From NCBI RefSeq assembly GCF_018603885.1, contig NZ_JAHGAW010000003.1:1-64000 (forward strand): DNA of 64,000 nt. Direction: 5' to 3'. The notes beneath the pieces were generated by a model. The model saw only the letters and a list, made by a program, of their open reading frames with translations. It had not been told where the DNA came from and did not search any database. Position 1 is the first letter of the stretch, and each line of letters opens with the position of its first letter. The stretch is from Sphingobium nicotianae (GTDB lineage: Bacteria; Pseudomonadota; Alphaproteobacteria; Sphingomonadales; Sphingomonadaceae). The translations under genes were made by a program, and so were the position numbers. Of this stretch, positions 55,597-63,998 are shown one piece after another.

Positions 55597-56277
55597 GTGA
55601 CCGAAGGCGCGGAAGACCATGACGCCGCCGCCCGCATCGAGGAGGCCCGCCGCATCTTCGCCGGGCCGATCGCCTTCCTCAAGTCCGCGCCGGATCTGCG
55701 CTTCCTGCCCGATCCGGTCGCGCTGGAGGTTGCCTTCGCTGGCCGCTCCAATGTGGGCAAGTCCTCGCTGATCAACGCGCTGACCAACCGCAACGGCCTC
55801 GCCCGCACGTCCAACACGCCGGGCCGCACCCAGGAGCTCAACTTCTTCGACGTCGGTGCCGTCGAGCTGCAAGGCGGCGAGGTCACGCCGCCATTGTTCC
55901 GCCTCGTCGACATGCCGGGCTATGGCTATGCCAAGGCGCCCAAGGACATGATCAGACAATGGCGCTTCCTGGTGAACGACTATCTGCGCGGCCGCGCCGT
56001 GCTCAAGCGCGCGCTGGTGCTGATCGACAGCCGCCACGGCATCAAGGATGTCGACGAGACCTTGTTCGACATGCTGGACAATGCCGCGGTCAGCTATCGG
56101 GTCGTGCTCACCAAGGCCGACAAGGTGAAGGCAAGCGAACTGCAGGCCGTGATGGACAAGACCGCCAGCCAGATCCGCAAGCGCCCCGCCGCCCATCCCG
56201 AGATCATCGCCACCTCGGCCGAGAAAGGCATGGGCATCCCCGAACTGCGCGCGGCGGTGATCGAGGCGCTGGGCTGA
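55597..56277 (+). CDS. engB: ribosome biogenesis GTPase EngB/YsxC
   Basis: The 226-residue GTPase has G1 GRSNVGKSS, G2 region NTPGRTQ, G3 DMPGYGYA, G4 TKADKVK and G5 TSAEKG. It helps assemble the 50S subunit. It starts at GTG 55597, with GGGAGGG upstream supplied by the end of the palindrome. In related genomes engB is followed by argB; here argB is 44 kb away. Confidence 0.95.
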   Translation: MTEGAEDHDAAARIEEARRIFAGPIAFLKSAPDLRFLPDPVALEVAFAGRSNVGKSSLINALTNRNGLARTSNTPGRTQELNFFDVGAVELQGGEVTPPLFRLVDMPGYGYAKAPKDMIRQWRFLVNDYLRGRAVLKRALVLIDSRHGIKDVDETLFDMLDNAAVSYRVVLTKADKVKASELQAVMDKTASQIRKRPAAHPEIIATSAEKGMGIPELRAAVIEALG

Positions 56278-56336
56278 GGCCGGGCCGCCAGCCACAACCA
56301 ATCCCATCGCCAACCTCACCGTCATTCCCCCCCCCC

Positions 56337-56417
56337 GTCATGCCAGCGAAAGCTGGCATCTCGTCCGCCAGCAGGGCGTTCTCCCGCACGAGACCCCAGC
56401 TTTCGCTGGAGTGACGA
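56337..56417. repeat. inverted repeat, family 3 copy A
   Basis: GTCATGCCAGCGAAAGCTGG opens and CCCAGCTTTCGCTGGAGTGACGA closes the element, and each arm is itself palindromic (CCAGCGAAAGCTGG). A second copy is at 57227-57306; together they bracket the GST gene. Confidence 0.7.
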
Positions 56418-56543
56418 TTATGTCATGCGCCGGCGTGATGGTGGCGCGGCGTCAACGCAATGCCCTCAGAAAGGCGGGCGCGCGACTTCCGTTCAAGCCG
56501 AACCCCGTCTAAGGCACCACCATCCCACCGCAGGAGGCATGCC

Positions 56544-57203
56544 ATGCTCAGGCTCATCATCGGCAACAGGGTCTATTCGAGCTGGTCGCTACGCGGCTGG
56601 CTGGCGGTGAAGCAGTCCGGCCTGCCGTTCGAGGAAGTGGTCGTCTCGCTCTATGACGAGGACTGGCCGGCGCGCCGCACTCGGCCCGACCTCGCGCCCT
56701 CCGCCGGCAAGGTGCCGGCGCTGTGGGACGGCGACATCGCGGTGTGGGACAGTCTCGCGATCATCGACTATCTCGACGCCCAGACCGGCGGCACGCTTTT
56801 CTGGCCCAAGGATAACGCCGCGCTCGGCCTCGCCCGCTCGATGGCGGCGGAGATGCATTCGGGCTATCAGGCACTACGCAACGAGCACAGCATGAACCTG
56901 CGCAAATCCTATCCGCGTGTGCCGAGCGAGGCGGTTGCGGAGAATATCGCCCGCATCATGGAGCTGTGGACGCTGGCGCGCAGCCGCTTCGGCGCGGGCG
57001 GCGATTTCCTGTTCGGCGCGTTCGGCGCGGTCGACATCATGTTCTCCGCGGTGGTCACGCGCTTCGTCACATACGACCTGCCGGTCGCGCCCGCGATGCA
57101 GCCCTACGTCGCGGCGATGCAGGCCCATCCCTTCATGCGCGAATGGCATGAGTGCGCGATGCAGGAAAGCTGGCAGCTCCCGAAGTTCGAACAGCCGGGC
57201 TGA
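56544..57203 (+). CDS. glutathione S-transferase family protein
   Basis: The 219-residue protein has the N-terminal thioredoxin domain (MLRLIIGNRVYSSWSLRGWLAVKQSGLPFEEVVV; SAGKVPALWDGDIAVWDSLAIIDYL) and a helical C-terminal domain. VYSSWSLRGWLA is typical of the maleylacetoacetate isomerase/zeta-like GST group, with Ser as catalytic residue. GGAGG precedes ATG 56544. The substrate is unknown. The gene is framed by two copies of a short inverted repeat. Confidence 0.88.
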   Translation: MLRLIIGNRVYSSWSLRGWLAVKQSGLPFEEVVVSLYDEDWPARRTRPDLAPSAGKVPALWDGDIAVWDSLAIIDYLDAQTGGTLFWPKDNAALGLARSMAAEMHSGYQALRNEHSMNLRKSYPRVPSEAVAENIARIMELWTLARSRFGAGGDFLFGAFGAVDIMFSAVVTRFVTYDLPVAPAMQPYVAAMQAHPFMREWHECAMQESWQLPKFEQPG

Positions 57204-57226
57204 TCGCCACCCGACGCACCCCTTTC

Positions 57227-57306
57227 GTCATCCCAGCGAAAGCTGGGATCTCGTCCGGCCGCGCGCCTACGCCCGCATGAGACCCCAGCTTTCGCTGGGG
57301 TGACGA
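57227..57306. repeat. inverted repeat, family 3 copy B
   Basis: GTCATCCCAGCGAAAGCTGG opens and CCCCAGCTTTCGCTGGGGTGACGA closes the element. It lies between the convergent GST and cupin genes. Confidence 0.7.
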
Positions 57307-57317
57307 AAAAACAGCGT

Positions 57318-57776
57318 TCAGCCCTTTGGCGGGTACGGCGTCCCGTCCTTGCGGTGATAGCCCTGCTCCGTCCAGATCATGTCGATGTCGGAATAGGCCC
57401 CGCCCGCCAGATTGTCCCCGGCACTGAGCGCGACGAAGCTGCAGTCCGCCTCGCTGCGGTTCACCAGATGATGGCCATTCTCCACGCCCTTGGCCCAGGC
57501 GGCGCAATCGCCCGCGCGCAGGATCGTCTCGCCCTCATCCTCGATCAGCACGGCCTCACCGCTCAGCATGACGAGAAATTCGTCCTCGCCGCGATGCCAG
57601 TGCCGCTGCGAGGACCAGGCGCCGGGCTTCAACGTGACAAGGCTCGCGCCCAGATCGGTGAGACCGGCGACAGCCCCGAGGCGCCGCTGCCAGCGTCCCG
57701 CGACCGGCGCGTCGAATGGCGCCTGATAACCGGTCCTGTTGTGCAGCTCGGCTGCTTCGATGTCGATCTTCGGCAT
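57318..57776 (-). CDS. cupin domain-containing protein
   Basis: The 152-residue protein has cupin motif 1 RHWHRGEDEFLVMLSGEAVL, with two His and one Glu as metal ligands, and a motif 2-like stretch ENGHHLVNRSEADCSFVALS carrying the fourth His. The domain occupies about residues 45-125. Such single-domain cupins may be isomerases, dioxygenases or binding proteins; I cannot tell which. It has no signal peptide. Confidence 0.88.
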   Translation of the reverse strand: MPKIDIEAAELHNRTGYQAPFDAPVAGRWQRRLGAVAGLTDLGASLVTLKPGAWSSQRHWHRGEDEFLVMLSGEAVLIEDEGETILRAGDCAAWAKGVENGHHLVNRSEADCSFVALSAGDNLAGGAYSDIDMIWTEQGYHRKDGTPYPPKG

Positions 57777-57854
57777 GGCTCTCCTTCCTGCCCGCCTCGC
57801 TATCGGCTAGAGCGGGATGTCGTCAACGGTGGCCGAGCCGCAGGCCGGGTCGCG

Positions 57855-58448
57855 ATGAAGGATGTCCAGACCATGCAGATGGCGCGCTATGTCCTGATGG
57901 CCAGCTGGCTGCTCTTCATGCTCGTCTGGCTCGCCTTCGCCTTCACCAACAAACGCACGATCGCGCGCGAGACGCTCGCCCAGCGGCTCGGCTATTTCGC
58001 GCTGATGTTTATTGGGGTCAGCCTGATGGCGCACTGGCCGTCCGGTCCGCTCGCGCGCATGGCCTATTTCAGCGTCCATCGCAGCGGGCCGCTGCTGCAC
58101 TGGCTGGGCGCGCTGTGCGGCGTCGCGGGCGCAGCGCTCGCCATCTGGGCACGGCTGACCCTGGGCAGGAACTGGAGCGGGACGGTCACGGTGAAGGAGG
58201 ACCACGAGCTGGTCACGACCGGGCCTTATGCCGTCATCCGCCACCCCATCTACACTGCGCTGACCCTGCTCTTCCTCGGCATCCTGTTCTTCTTCCCCAG
58301 CCTCCGGAGCCTGCTCGGCCTCGCCTTCATCATCGCCAGCTTCTGGGTCAAGCTGCGCCAGGAAGAGGCGCTGATGCTCGCTCAATTCCCCGATGCCTAT
58401 CCCGCCTATTGTGCGCACACGACCCGCCTGATCCCCTGGCTTGTCTGA
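57855..58448 (+). CDS. isoprenylcysteine carboxyl methyltransferase (ICMT/PEMT-like) family membrane protein
   Basis: The 197-residue protein has about five membrane helices. The C-terminal ICMT/PEMT-like core reads VKEDHELVTTGPYAVIRHPIYTALTLLFLGILFFF and ends with the EEALMLAQFPDAYPAYCAHTTRLIPW pattern. GPYxxxRHPxY and ExxxxxxFxxxYxxY bind S-adenosylmethionine in this family. It may methylate a lipid or other membrane substrate. ATG 57855 has further ATGs at 57873 and 57879. Confidence 0.85.
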   Translation: MKDVQTMQMARYVLMASWLLFMLVWLAFAFTNKRTIARETLAQRLGYFALMFIGVSLMAHWPSGPLARMAYFSVHRSGPLLHWLGALCGVAGAALAIWARLTLGRNWSGTVTVKEDHELVTTGPYAVIRHPIYTALTLLFLGILFFFPSLRSLLGLAFIIASFWVKLRQEEALMLAQFPDAYPAYCAHTTRLIPWLV

Positions 58449-58630
58449 CTTAGCGCTGTCCTACCCGGTCCGCGCTATGTTAGGCGCCGGGACTATGAAA
58501 CAAACGGACACATCGGGCGGCCACGGCGAAAAGAAGCATGGCTACCCCCGTCGCGGCAAAATTTGCTCGACAGTGTGACCCTTGTGTGAACTTCGACCGA
58601 ATATTTTGAGATCGCGTAATTATCGATGCC

Positions 58631-59794
58631 ATGGATGCGACTGGAAGCATGATTGCTGCTCTTGATCAGACCGATCCGGTCGCGCTCGCTCAGGCGCTGA
58701 TCGGCTGCCCGTCCATCACGCCGGCCACCGGCGCGGTGTTCGATTGCCTGGAGGCGATGCTGCTGCCGCTCGGCTTCACGGTCGAGCGTTTCCTCGACGG
58801 CGATCCGGCGAACGGCGGGCCGGTCGAGAATCTGCTGGCCATGCGCCGGCGCGGTGACGGCCCGCACTTCGCCTTCGCCGGCCATCTCGATGTCGTCCCG
58901 CCCGGCGAGGGTTGGGCGAGCGACGCCTTCGCCCCGGAGGTCCGCGGGGAGCTGCTCTACGGGCGCGGCGCGGTCGACATGAAGGGATCGATCGGCGCGT
59001 TCGTCGCGGCAGTTGCGCGCAGCGAAGCTGTATCCGGCACGATCAGCCTGCTTATCACCGGCGACGAGGAGGGCGATGCCGTCCACGGCACGCGCGCTCT
59101 GATGGGCCACATGGCTGACCGCGGCGTGAGGCCGGACCTCTGCCTCGTCGGCGAGCCAACCTCGGTCAACCGCCTCGGCGACATGATCAAGATCGGCCGG
59201 CGCGGCTCAGTCAACATGTGGATCACGGTGCCCGGTGTGCAGGGCCATGTCGCTTATCCCCATCTCGCGAAAAACCCGATCTCGCCGCTGGTCCGCATCA
59301 TGGCGGCGATCGAGGCGATCACGCTCGACGAGGGCACGGACTGGTTCCAGCCCAGCAATATCGAGCTGACCGACGTGCATGTCGGCAACCCCGCGACCAA
59401 TGTCATCCCCGGCAAGGCAACCGCGCGCCTGTCGATCCGCTTCAATGATCTGCATCGCGGTGCCGATCTCGCCGCTCGCGTCCGCGCGATCGTCGAGGCG
59501 GAGGGCGGCACGCTGGAGGCGAAGATCAGCGGCGAGGCATTCCTCACCCCGCCGGGCGCCTTCTCCGCGCTGATCAGCGCCGCGATTGCCGCCGAAACCG
59601 GCCTCACGCCCGAGCTATCCACCACTGGCGGGACGTCCGACGCGCGCTTCCTCTGTGCGCTCTGCCCGGTCGTCGAGTTCGGCCTGGTCAATGCCACGAT
59701 GCACAAGCTCGACGAGGCGGTGGCGCTCGCCGACCTGGAACGGCTTACGCGCATCTACGAGCGCATTCTCTCAAGCGTCGCAACCGCTTCTTAA
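58631..59794 (+). CDS. dapE: succinyl-diaminopimelate desuccinylase
   Basis: The 387-residue zinc enzyme acts in lysine and diaminopimelate synthesis. Metal ligands and catalytic residues are seen: His85 and Asp87 in FAGHLDVVPPG, Asp116 in GRGAVDMKGS, Glu146 and Glu147 in ITGDEEGDA. The dimerisation domain (VNMWITVPGVQGHVAYPHLAKNPI) is inserted in the middle, and a late His lies in NATMHKLDEAV. Start at ATG 58631 or 58649. Confidence 0.94.
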   Translation: MDATGSMIAALDQTDPVALAQALIGCPSITPATGAVFDCLEAMLLPLGFTVERFLDGDPANGGPVENLLAMRRRGDGPHFAFAGHLDVVPPGEGWASDAFAPEVRGELLYGRGAVDMKGSIGAFVAAVARSEAVSGTISLLITGDEEGDAVHGTRALMGHMADRGVRPDLCLVGEPTSVNRLGDMIKIGRRGSVNMWITVPGVQGHVAYPHLAKNPISPLVRIMAAIEAITLDEGTDWFQPSNIELTDVHVGNPATNVIPGKATARLSIRFNDLHRGADLAARVRAIVEAEGGTLEAKISGEAFLTPPGAFSALISAAIAAETGLTPELSTTGGTSDARFLCALCPVVEFGLVNATMHKLDEAVALADLERLTRIYERILSSVATAS

Positions 59795-59846
59795 CCACTC
59801 CCCCCTTAGCCTCCGCCGATTCAAGAACAGGGGCAGGGTGAGGGCC

Positions 59847-60230
59847 ATGAACGATTATTCGATCACCACAGACACGCGCCGCGGCTTGTTGCACATCGAG
59901 ATGCGCGGCTACTGGACGCAGCAGATCTTCGACCAGTTCGCGGCGGAATATCTCGACGCGCTCAAACGCATGAAAAGCGCCGGCGGCCTCCAGTTGGCAC
60001 TGGTCGACGGGCGCGAATTCTCAATCCAGGCGAAGGAAATCTCCGAACAGTTCGGCGCACTGATCGCAAGCTGCAAACCGCTCCACGCGCGCCGGACAGC
60101 GACGGTGGTGCCCAGCCACCTCAACAAGCTGCAGGCGGAGCGGGCCGGAGGTGACTTGGCCGCGCGCTATTTCATCGACATGACGGAGGCGCGTGCCTGG
60201 CTGTTCGGAGCCGAGGCCAAGGCCGCCTGA
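59847..60230 (+). CDS. STAS/SpoIIAA-like protein, paralogue 1
   Basis: The 127-residue soluble protein reads MNDYSITTDTRRGLLHIEMRGYWTQQIFDQFAAEYLDAL, then LALVDGREFSIQAKEISEQFGALIA and ARYFIDMTEARAWLF. The strand-helix order fits a STAS/SpoIIAA-like fold. The conserved VDGREF turn would be at the ligand or phosphorylation end of that fold, but no Ser as in anti-sigma antagonists is apparent. It has a tandem paralogue 79 bases downstream. Function unknown. Confidence 0.75.
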   Translation: MNDYSITTDTRRGLLHIEMRGYWTQQIFDQFAAEYLDALKRMKSAGGLQLALVDGREFSIQAKEISEQFGALIASCKPLHARRTATVVPSHLNKLQAERAGGDLAARYFIDMTEARAWLFGAEAKAA

Positions 60231-60309
60231 GCGCGTCAGCCATACGGCGATCAACGCTCGCCGGTCATGACAATATCAGAACCACGAAACCAGAACGGGT
60301 CGCACCACG

Positions 60310-60708
60310 ATGAACGATTACGAGATCGCGATCGACTCCGATCGCCATTTTCTGCGCATGACCATGCGCGGCTATTGGGACACCGCCATCTTCGAGGCAT
60401 TCGCCCGCGAGTTCCGGCGTGCGCTCCACATCCTCAATCAGACCGGCGGCGCACGCCGTGCGCTGGTCGACGGGCGCGAATTTGCTGTCCAGTCGAGCGA
60501 GATCGCGGAAATGTTCGGTAAACTCATCGCCGATTGCTACGGCCAGATGGCACCGCGCACCGCGACCCTCGTCTCCGCGACGCTCAACAAGCTACAGTCC
60601 GATCGCGCCGGCGTCCAGAATGCTCGCTATTTCAACGATCCAGCGGAGGCGGAAGCCTGGCTGTTCGAAGAGGATGAGCCGCCCCTTTTCACGCGCGCCG
60701 CAAAATGA
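60310..60708 (+). CDS. STAS/SpoIIAA-like protein, paralogue 2
   Basis: The 132-residue protein matches paralogue 1 along its length: MNDYEIAIDS, MRGYWDTAIFEAFAREFRRAL, LVDGREFAVQSSEIAEMFGKLIADC, APRTATLVSATLNKLQSDRAG and ARYFNDPAEAEAWLF. Conserved positions (MRGYW, VDGREF, APRTA/ARRTA, LNKLQ-xRAG, ARYF) suggest a binding surface kept in both copies. Its 3' end overlaps the convergent smr gene by 20 bases. Confidence 0.75.
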   Translation: MNDYEIAIDSDRHFLRMTMRGYWDTAIFEAFAREFRRALHILNQTGGARRALVDGREFAVQSSEIAEMFGKLIADCYGQMAPRTATLVSATLNKLQSDRAGVQNARYFNDPAEAEAWLFEEDEPPLFTRAAK

Positions 60709-61243
60709 CGTAAAGCGCGCCTTCGCCGCCATGGCGGGCGTGGGCCTGCCGCACGCTGGCGATGCGATGGGCATGCGGGCTGCGCGCCAGCCAGTCGCCG
60801 ATCTCGGCCCGGATCGCGCCGCGTCTGCGCGTCTCGCCGGGTGCTGGCGCCGGGCGCGGCTTGCCGGTGACGATGAGCAGCACACGCCAGCCCTGCGCCA
60901 GCGCGTCGCCGATTGCCCGATCGAGGCGGACATGCGCGGCGGCGAGATTGAGCCCGTGCAGATCGATACTGTGATCGGGTGCCAGCCGCCCCGAGCGGAT
61001 GCGCTTCTCCCAGCTGCTGTCAAGAACCGGTACGGGCGCCGGCCTGGGTGGCGGTGGGACCGCAGCGGCGCGCATGGGCGGCACGCGCCCTTTGACGCGC
61101 GGCTTGTCGAGCGCCTCCGCAAAGGCTTCCGCCGTCACGGGCTCGGCTGCCGCCACGGGGCGGATGCGGCGCAGCGGGGTCACCGTGCGCGCGAGCTTCT
61201 GCCAGAGCGCCTTTTCCTCAGGGGAGAGGTGGCGGCGCGGCAT
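60689..61243 (-). CDS. Smr domain-containing protein
   Basis: The 184-residue protein has a Pro/Arg-rich N-terminal part and a C-terminal Smr domain with HSIDLHGLNLAAAHVRLDRAI (the HxDLHG motif), LLIVTGKPR and GGEGALYVILRR. Smr domains nick DNA or cleave RNA; the free-standing bacterial form is poorly known. It overlaps mltA by 26 bases at its start and the STAS-like gene at its end. Confidence 0.9.
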   Translation of the reverse strand: MPRRHLSPEEKALWQKLARTVTPLRRIRPVAAAEPVTAEAFAEALDKPRVKGRVPPMRAAAVPPPPRPAPVPVLDSSWEKRIRSGRLAPDHSIDLHGLNLAAAHVRLDRAIGDALAQGWRVLLIVTGKPRPAPAPGETRRRGAIRAEIGDWLARSPHAHRIASVRQAHARHGGEGALYVILRRA

Positions 61244-62507
61244 TTTGCTGGCTCGTCAGGCGGGCATAGGTGCCGATCGGCAGCAGCAGGAGGGCGCTGC
61301 CCCGCCCCGACATGCCGCCCGCAATCCCGCGTGCCCGCTCGCCCGCACCCCAGAAGGTGTCGAAGCGATTGCTGCCCTTGATCGCGCCGCCGGTGTCCTG
61401 CGCTACCCACAGGCCGTTCGGCTCGGCCCGGTCGAGCGAGAGCAGCACCGGCGCGCCGAGCGGCACGAAGCTCGGGTCCGCCGCCACGGTCGCTTCGGGA
61501 GTCACCGCGATGCCGAGCGCGCCGATCGGCCCGGCGCCGGTCAGCTCGCGGAAGAAGACATAGCTCTTGTTCTCGTTCATCAGCGCCACGCCCTCGGCCG
61601 GATTGGCGCGCAGATAGCCCATGATATCCTGCATCGAGCCCGCCTGGATCAGGCCGCGATCCTTCATCAGCTTGCCGATGCCGGTATAGTCGCGGCCATT
61701 CTGCCCGTCATAGCCGACGCGCATGACGCCGCCGTCCGGCAGCCGCAGGCGTCCGCTGCCCTGTATCTCCAGGAAGAAGAGTTCGATCGGGTCGTTGGCA
61801 TAGGCGATTTCCAGCCCGCGCCCGGCGAGCGAGCCGGCCGTGATCGCGCCGCGATCGTCATAGGGGATGAAATTGGTCTTATCGACCTTGCCCCGAATCC
61901 TCTTTCCCTTGAGGCTGTCGCTGAACAGGCCGAGGTCGACGTCGATCAGATCCGCCGGCCGCTTGTAGAGCGGCGTTTCGCACCCCGGGACCGGTGTGCG
62001 GCAACCGGCGATTTCCGGTTCGTAATAGCCGGTCGCATAGGCCTTGCCGTCGCCGATCTGCACCGCCTCGAAATTGCGGCGGAAGAATTCGCGCGCATTG
62101 GCCTCGCTCCAGCTCGCCGCCGCCGTGCAGGCGGCCTGCCAGTCCGAGCCGCTGGTGAGGCCGCTCTGGTCGCGGCGCCGCACCAGCGAGGGGCAGGAAG
62201 CGCGGAAGGCGCGGAAGGCCAGCGCGGTGCGATCCGAGCTTGCCGGCAGCAACGTATCGAGGTCAGGGCCGAGCGTCAGGCCGGCAGCGACCGCAGGGGC
62301 CGGGCCCGCCTCGGTGGGCGTCCCGCCTGGCGTCGGGACAGGCGTGGGCACCTGTGGCAAGGGTGGGCGGGGCGTTGCTGGCTGCGGGCGCGCCGCGGGC
62401 CGTCCGCCCGGCGAGCCGGGCGGTATCACCGCGCCGCAACCGGCCAGCGTCAGCGCGCCGCCAAGCGCGAGAAACCATCGTCCTGAAAATCGCGAAAGTA
62501 TCGGCAT
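61218..62507 (-). CDS. mltA: membrane-bound lytic murein transglycosylase A
   Basis: The 429-residue lipoprotein (lipobox LTLAGC) has a Pro-rich spacer, an MltA domain (ATGYYEPEIAGCRTPVPGCETPLYKRP) and a C-terminal 3D domain with WVAQDTGGAIKGSNRFDTFWGAGERA, which contains the catalytic Asp region. It cleaves glycan strands with 1,6-anhydro product. The timA-mltA-smr order is normal for alphaproteobacteria. Confidence 0.94.
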   Translation of the reverse strand: MPILSRFSGRWFLALGGALTLAGCGAVIPPGSPGGRPAARPQPATPRPPLPQVPTPVPTPGGTPTEAGPAPAVAAGLTLGPDLDTLLPASSDRTALAFRAFRASCPSLVRRRDQSGLTSGSDWQAACTAAASWSEANAREFFRRNFEAVQIGDGKAYATGYYEPEIAGCRTPVPGCETPLYKRPADLIDVDLGLFSDSLKGKRIRGKVDKTNFIPYDDRGAITAGSLAGRGLEIAYANDPIELFFLEIQGSGRLRLPDGGVMRVGYDGQNGRDYTGIGKLMKDRGLIQAGSMQDIMGYLRANPAEGVALMNENKSYVFFRELTGAGPIGALGIAVTPEATVAADPSFVPLGAPVLLSLDRAEPNGLWVAQDTGGAIKGSNRFDTFWGAGERARGIAGGMSGRGSALLLLPIGTYARLTSQQNAAPPPLP

Positions 62508-62520
62508 GACGCCGGCCTTG

Positions 62521-63237
62521 TCAGCCTTCGTCGGTCTCCGCAAGCTGCCAGTTGGGATCGCGGTTGCGCAGATCCCGGCTGAAGGTCCAGGTCTCGATCG
62601 TCGGCACCGCGTCGGAGAGCGAACCAGCAACCACCGTGCCCTCCTTGTCGCGGGTCACGGCGGAGAGATCCGATTCGAAATGCACGGCGACATAGGCCTT
62701 GCCTTCCTCGACATGCGCATCGACGATGTTGGCCGTCTCGATGCGCACCAGCTTGTTATCGAGCGTCAGGCCCGCCGCCTCGCGCTGGGCGATCGCGCTG
62801 TCGAACGCGGCATAGACGTCCTCCTCGCAGAACCGCTTGAGTGTCTCACGGTCGCCCTTCCAGAAAGCTTCGAGAATCAGGCTATAGGCCGAGCGCGCGC
62901 CACCGAGGAACTGGCTCACATCGAAGGTGCGATCCGCAGCGATCAGCGCGCGAAGGCCAGCCTGCGCCGGCACGGCCACGGCACTCTCGGTGACACGCTG
63001 GCCCGATGCGCGACCGTCCGTCGCGCCCGTGGCAGGCGCGCGCGGCGCGACAGGCGCCTCTGCCGGCGTCGGCAACTGACGCTGCTGCTCATGCCCCGTG
63101 CGGCGCCCCAGAACGGAGAATAGCCGCAAGGCGAGCAGCGCGAAGATCATGGCCAGGACGACGATGACGGTCACCTTATCGGGATCCTTCCAAACAAACG
63201 AAGCACGAGACATAGTCGTCTTTGCGCCAACATTCAA
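62521..63237 (-). CDS. Tim44/TimA family protein
   Basis: The 238-residue protein has an N-terminal membrane helix (VTVIVVLAMIFALLALRLFSVLG), a Pro/Ala linker and a C-terminal Tim44-like domain (AYSLILEAFWKGDRETLKRFCEEDVYAAF...ETWTFSRDLRNRDPNWQLAET). The closest analogue is bacterial TimA, related to the mitochondrial import factor Tim44. I chose ATG 63237, which has AAGG upstream; ATG 63213 is also possible. It heads the mltA-smr operon and diverges from secB. Confidence 0.9.
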   Translation of the reverse strand: MNVGAKTTMSRASFVWKDPDKVTVIVVLAMIFALLALRLFSVLGRRTGHEQQRQLPTPAEAPVAPRAPATGATDGRASGQRVTESAVAVPAQAGLRALIAADRTFDVSQFLGGARSAYSLILEAFWKGDRETLKRFCEEDVYAAFDSAIAQREAAGLTLDNKLVRIETANIVDAHVEEGKAYVAVHFESDLSAVTRDKEGTVVAGSLSDAVPTIETWTFSRDLRNRDPNWQLAETDEG

Positions 63238-63518
63238 ACCTTGCCGCGCTTAAACTCCCATGAACGTCTCGCAGATCCCGCAAAAATGCACGAATATTTT
63301 ACACGAGAAGGCGCCATGCCCCGTGCCGGCGAGGGACAGGATGCCGCCGCACCCCTCGCCGCTAGTGATTGCCCTGCCCCCAAGCGCCTGCTAAGCGGCG
63401 CGCCCAGGAGCCCGCGCTGTCTCGACGCCGCGTCCGGCCGCTCCGCGCTTTTTCGAGCCCCGCGTCCCGGCCGATCGGCCGGCGGCCTGGCGGCCACAGC
63501 CTGAAGGACAGGAATATC

Positions 63519-63998
63519 ATGGACGAAACGACCGCAAATGGCGCCGACAATCTTCCGCAGATCGGCCTCATCGCGCAATATGTGAAGGATCTCTCCTTCG
63601 AGAACCCGAACAGCCCGGCGGTCTATCAGTGGACCGAGCAGCCCCAGATCGACATCCAGTTCAACATCAGCAACACCCAGATCGCCGACGACGTCTTCGA
63701 GGTCGCGGTCAAGATCAGCGCCAACGCCGCTGCCGATCAGGGCGTGGCCTTCGCGGTCGAGCTGGTCTTCGCCGGCCTGTTCGGCATCCGCAACGTGCCC
63801 GAGGACCAGATGCGCCCCTTCCTCTATGCCGAAGCGCCGCGTCTGCTCTTCCCCTTCGCCCGCCGCATCGTCGCCGATGCCGTTCAGGATGGCGGCTTCC
63901 CGCCGCTGATGATCGATCCGATCGACTTCGGCGCGCTCTACATGCAACAGCAGCAGCAGATCGACGCTGCTGCGCAGGGTGTCGCCGGCAACGCTTGA
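63519..63998 (+). CDS. secB: protein-export chaperone SecB
   Basis: The 159-residue protein shows the SecB pattern: IGLIAQYVKDLSFENPNSP, IQFNISNTQIADDVFEVAVKISANA, VELVFAGLFGIRNVPEDQMRPFLYAEAPRLLFPFARRIVADAVQDGGFPPLMIDPIDFGALY. It keeps preproteins unfolded and delivers them to SecA as a tetramer. GAAGGACAGGA lies upstream of ATG 63519. Confidence 0.97.
   Translation: MDETTANGADNLPQIGLIAQYVKDLSFENPNSPAVYQWTEQPQIDIQFNISNTQIADDVFEVAVKISANAAADQGVAFAVELVFAGLFGIRNVPEDQMRPFLYAEAPRLLFPFARRIVADAVQDGGFPPLMIDPIDFGALYMQQQQQIDAAAQGVAGNA

Noticed and set aside
58495-58578. 27-codon frame starting ATG 58495 before dapE
   Set aside because: No ribosome site, no pattern, and no coupling to a neighbour.
63234-63947. 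237-codon open frame antisense to secB
   Set aside because: Repetitive Asp/Glu/Arg composition; secB is certain.
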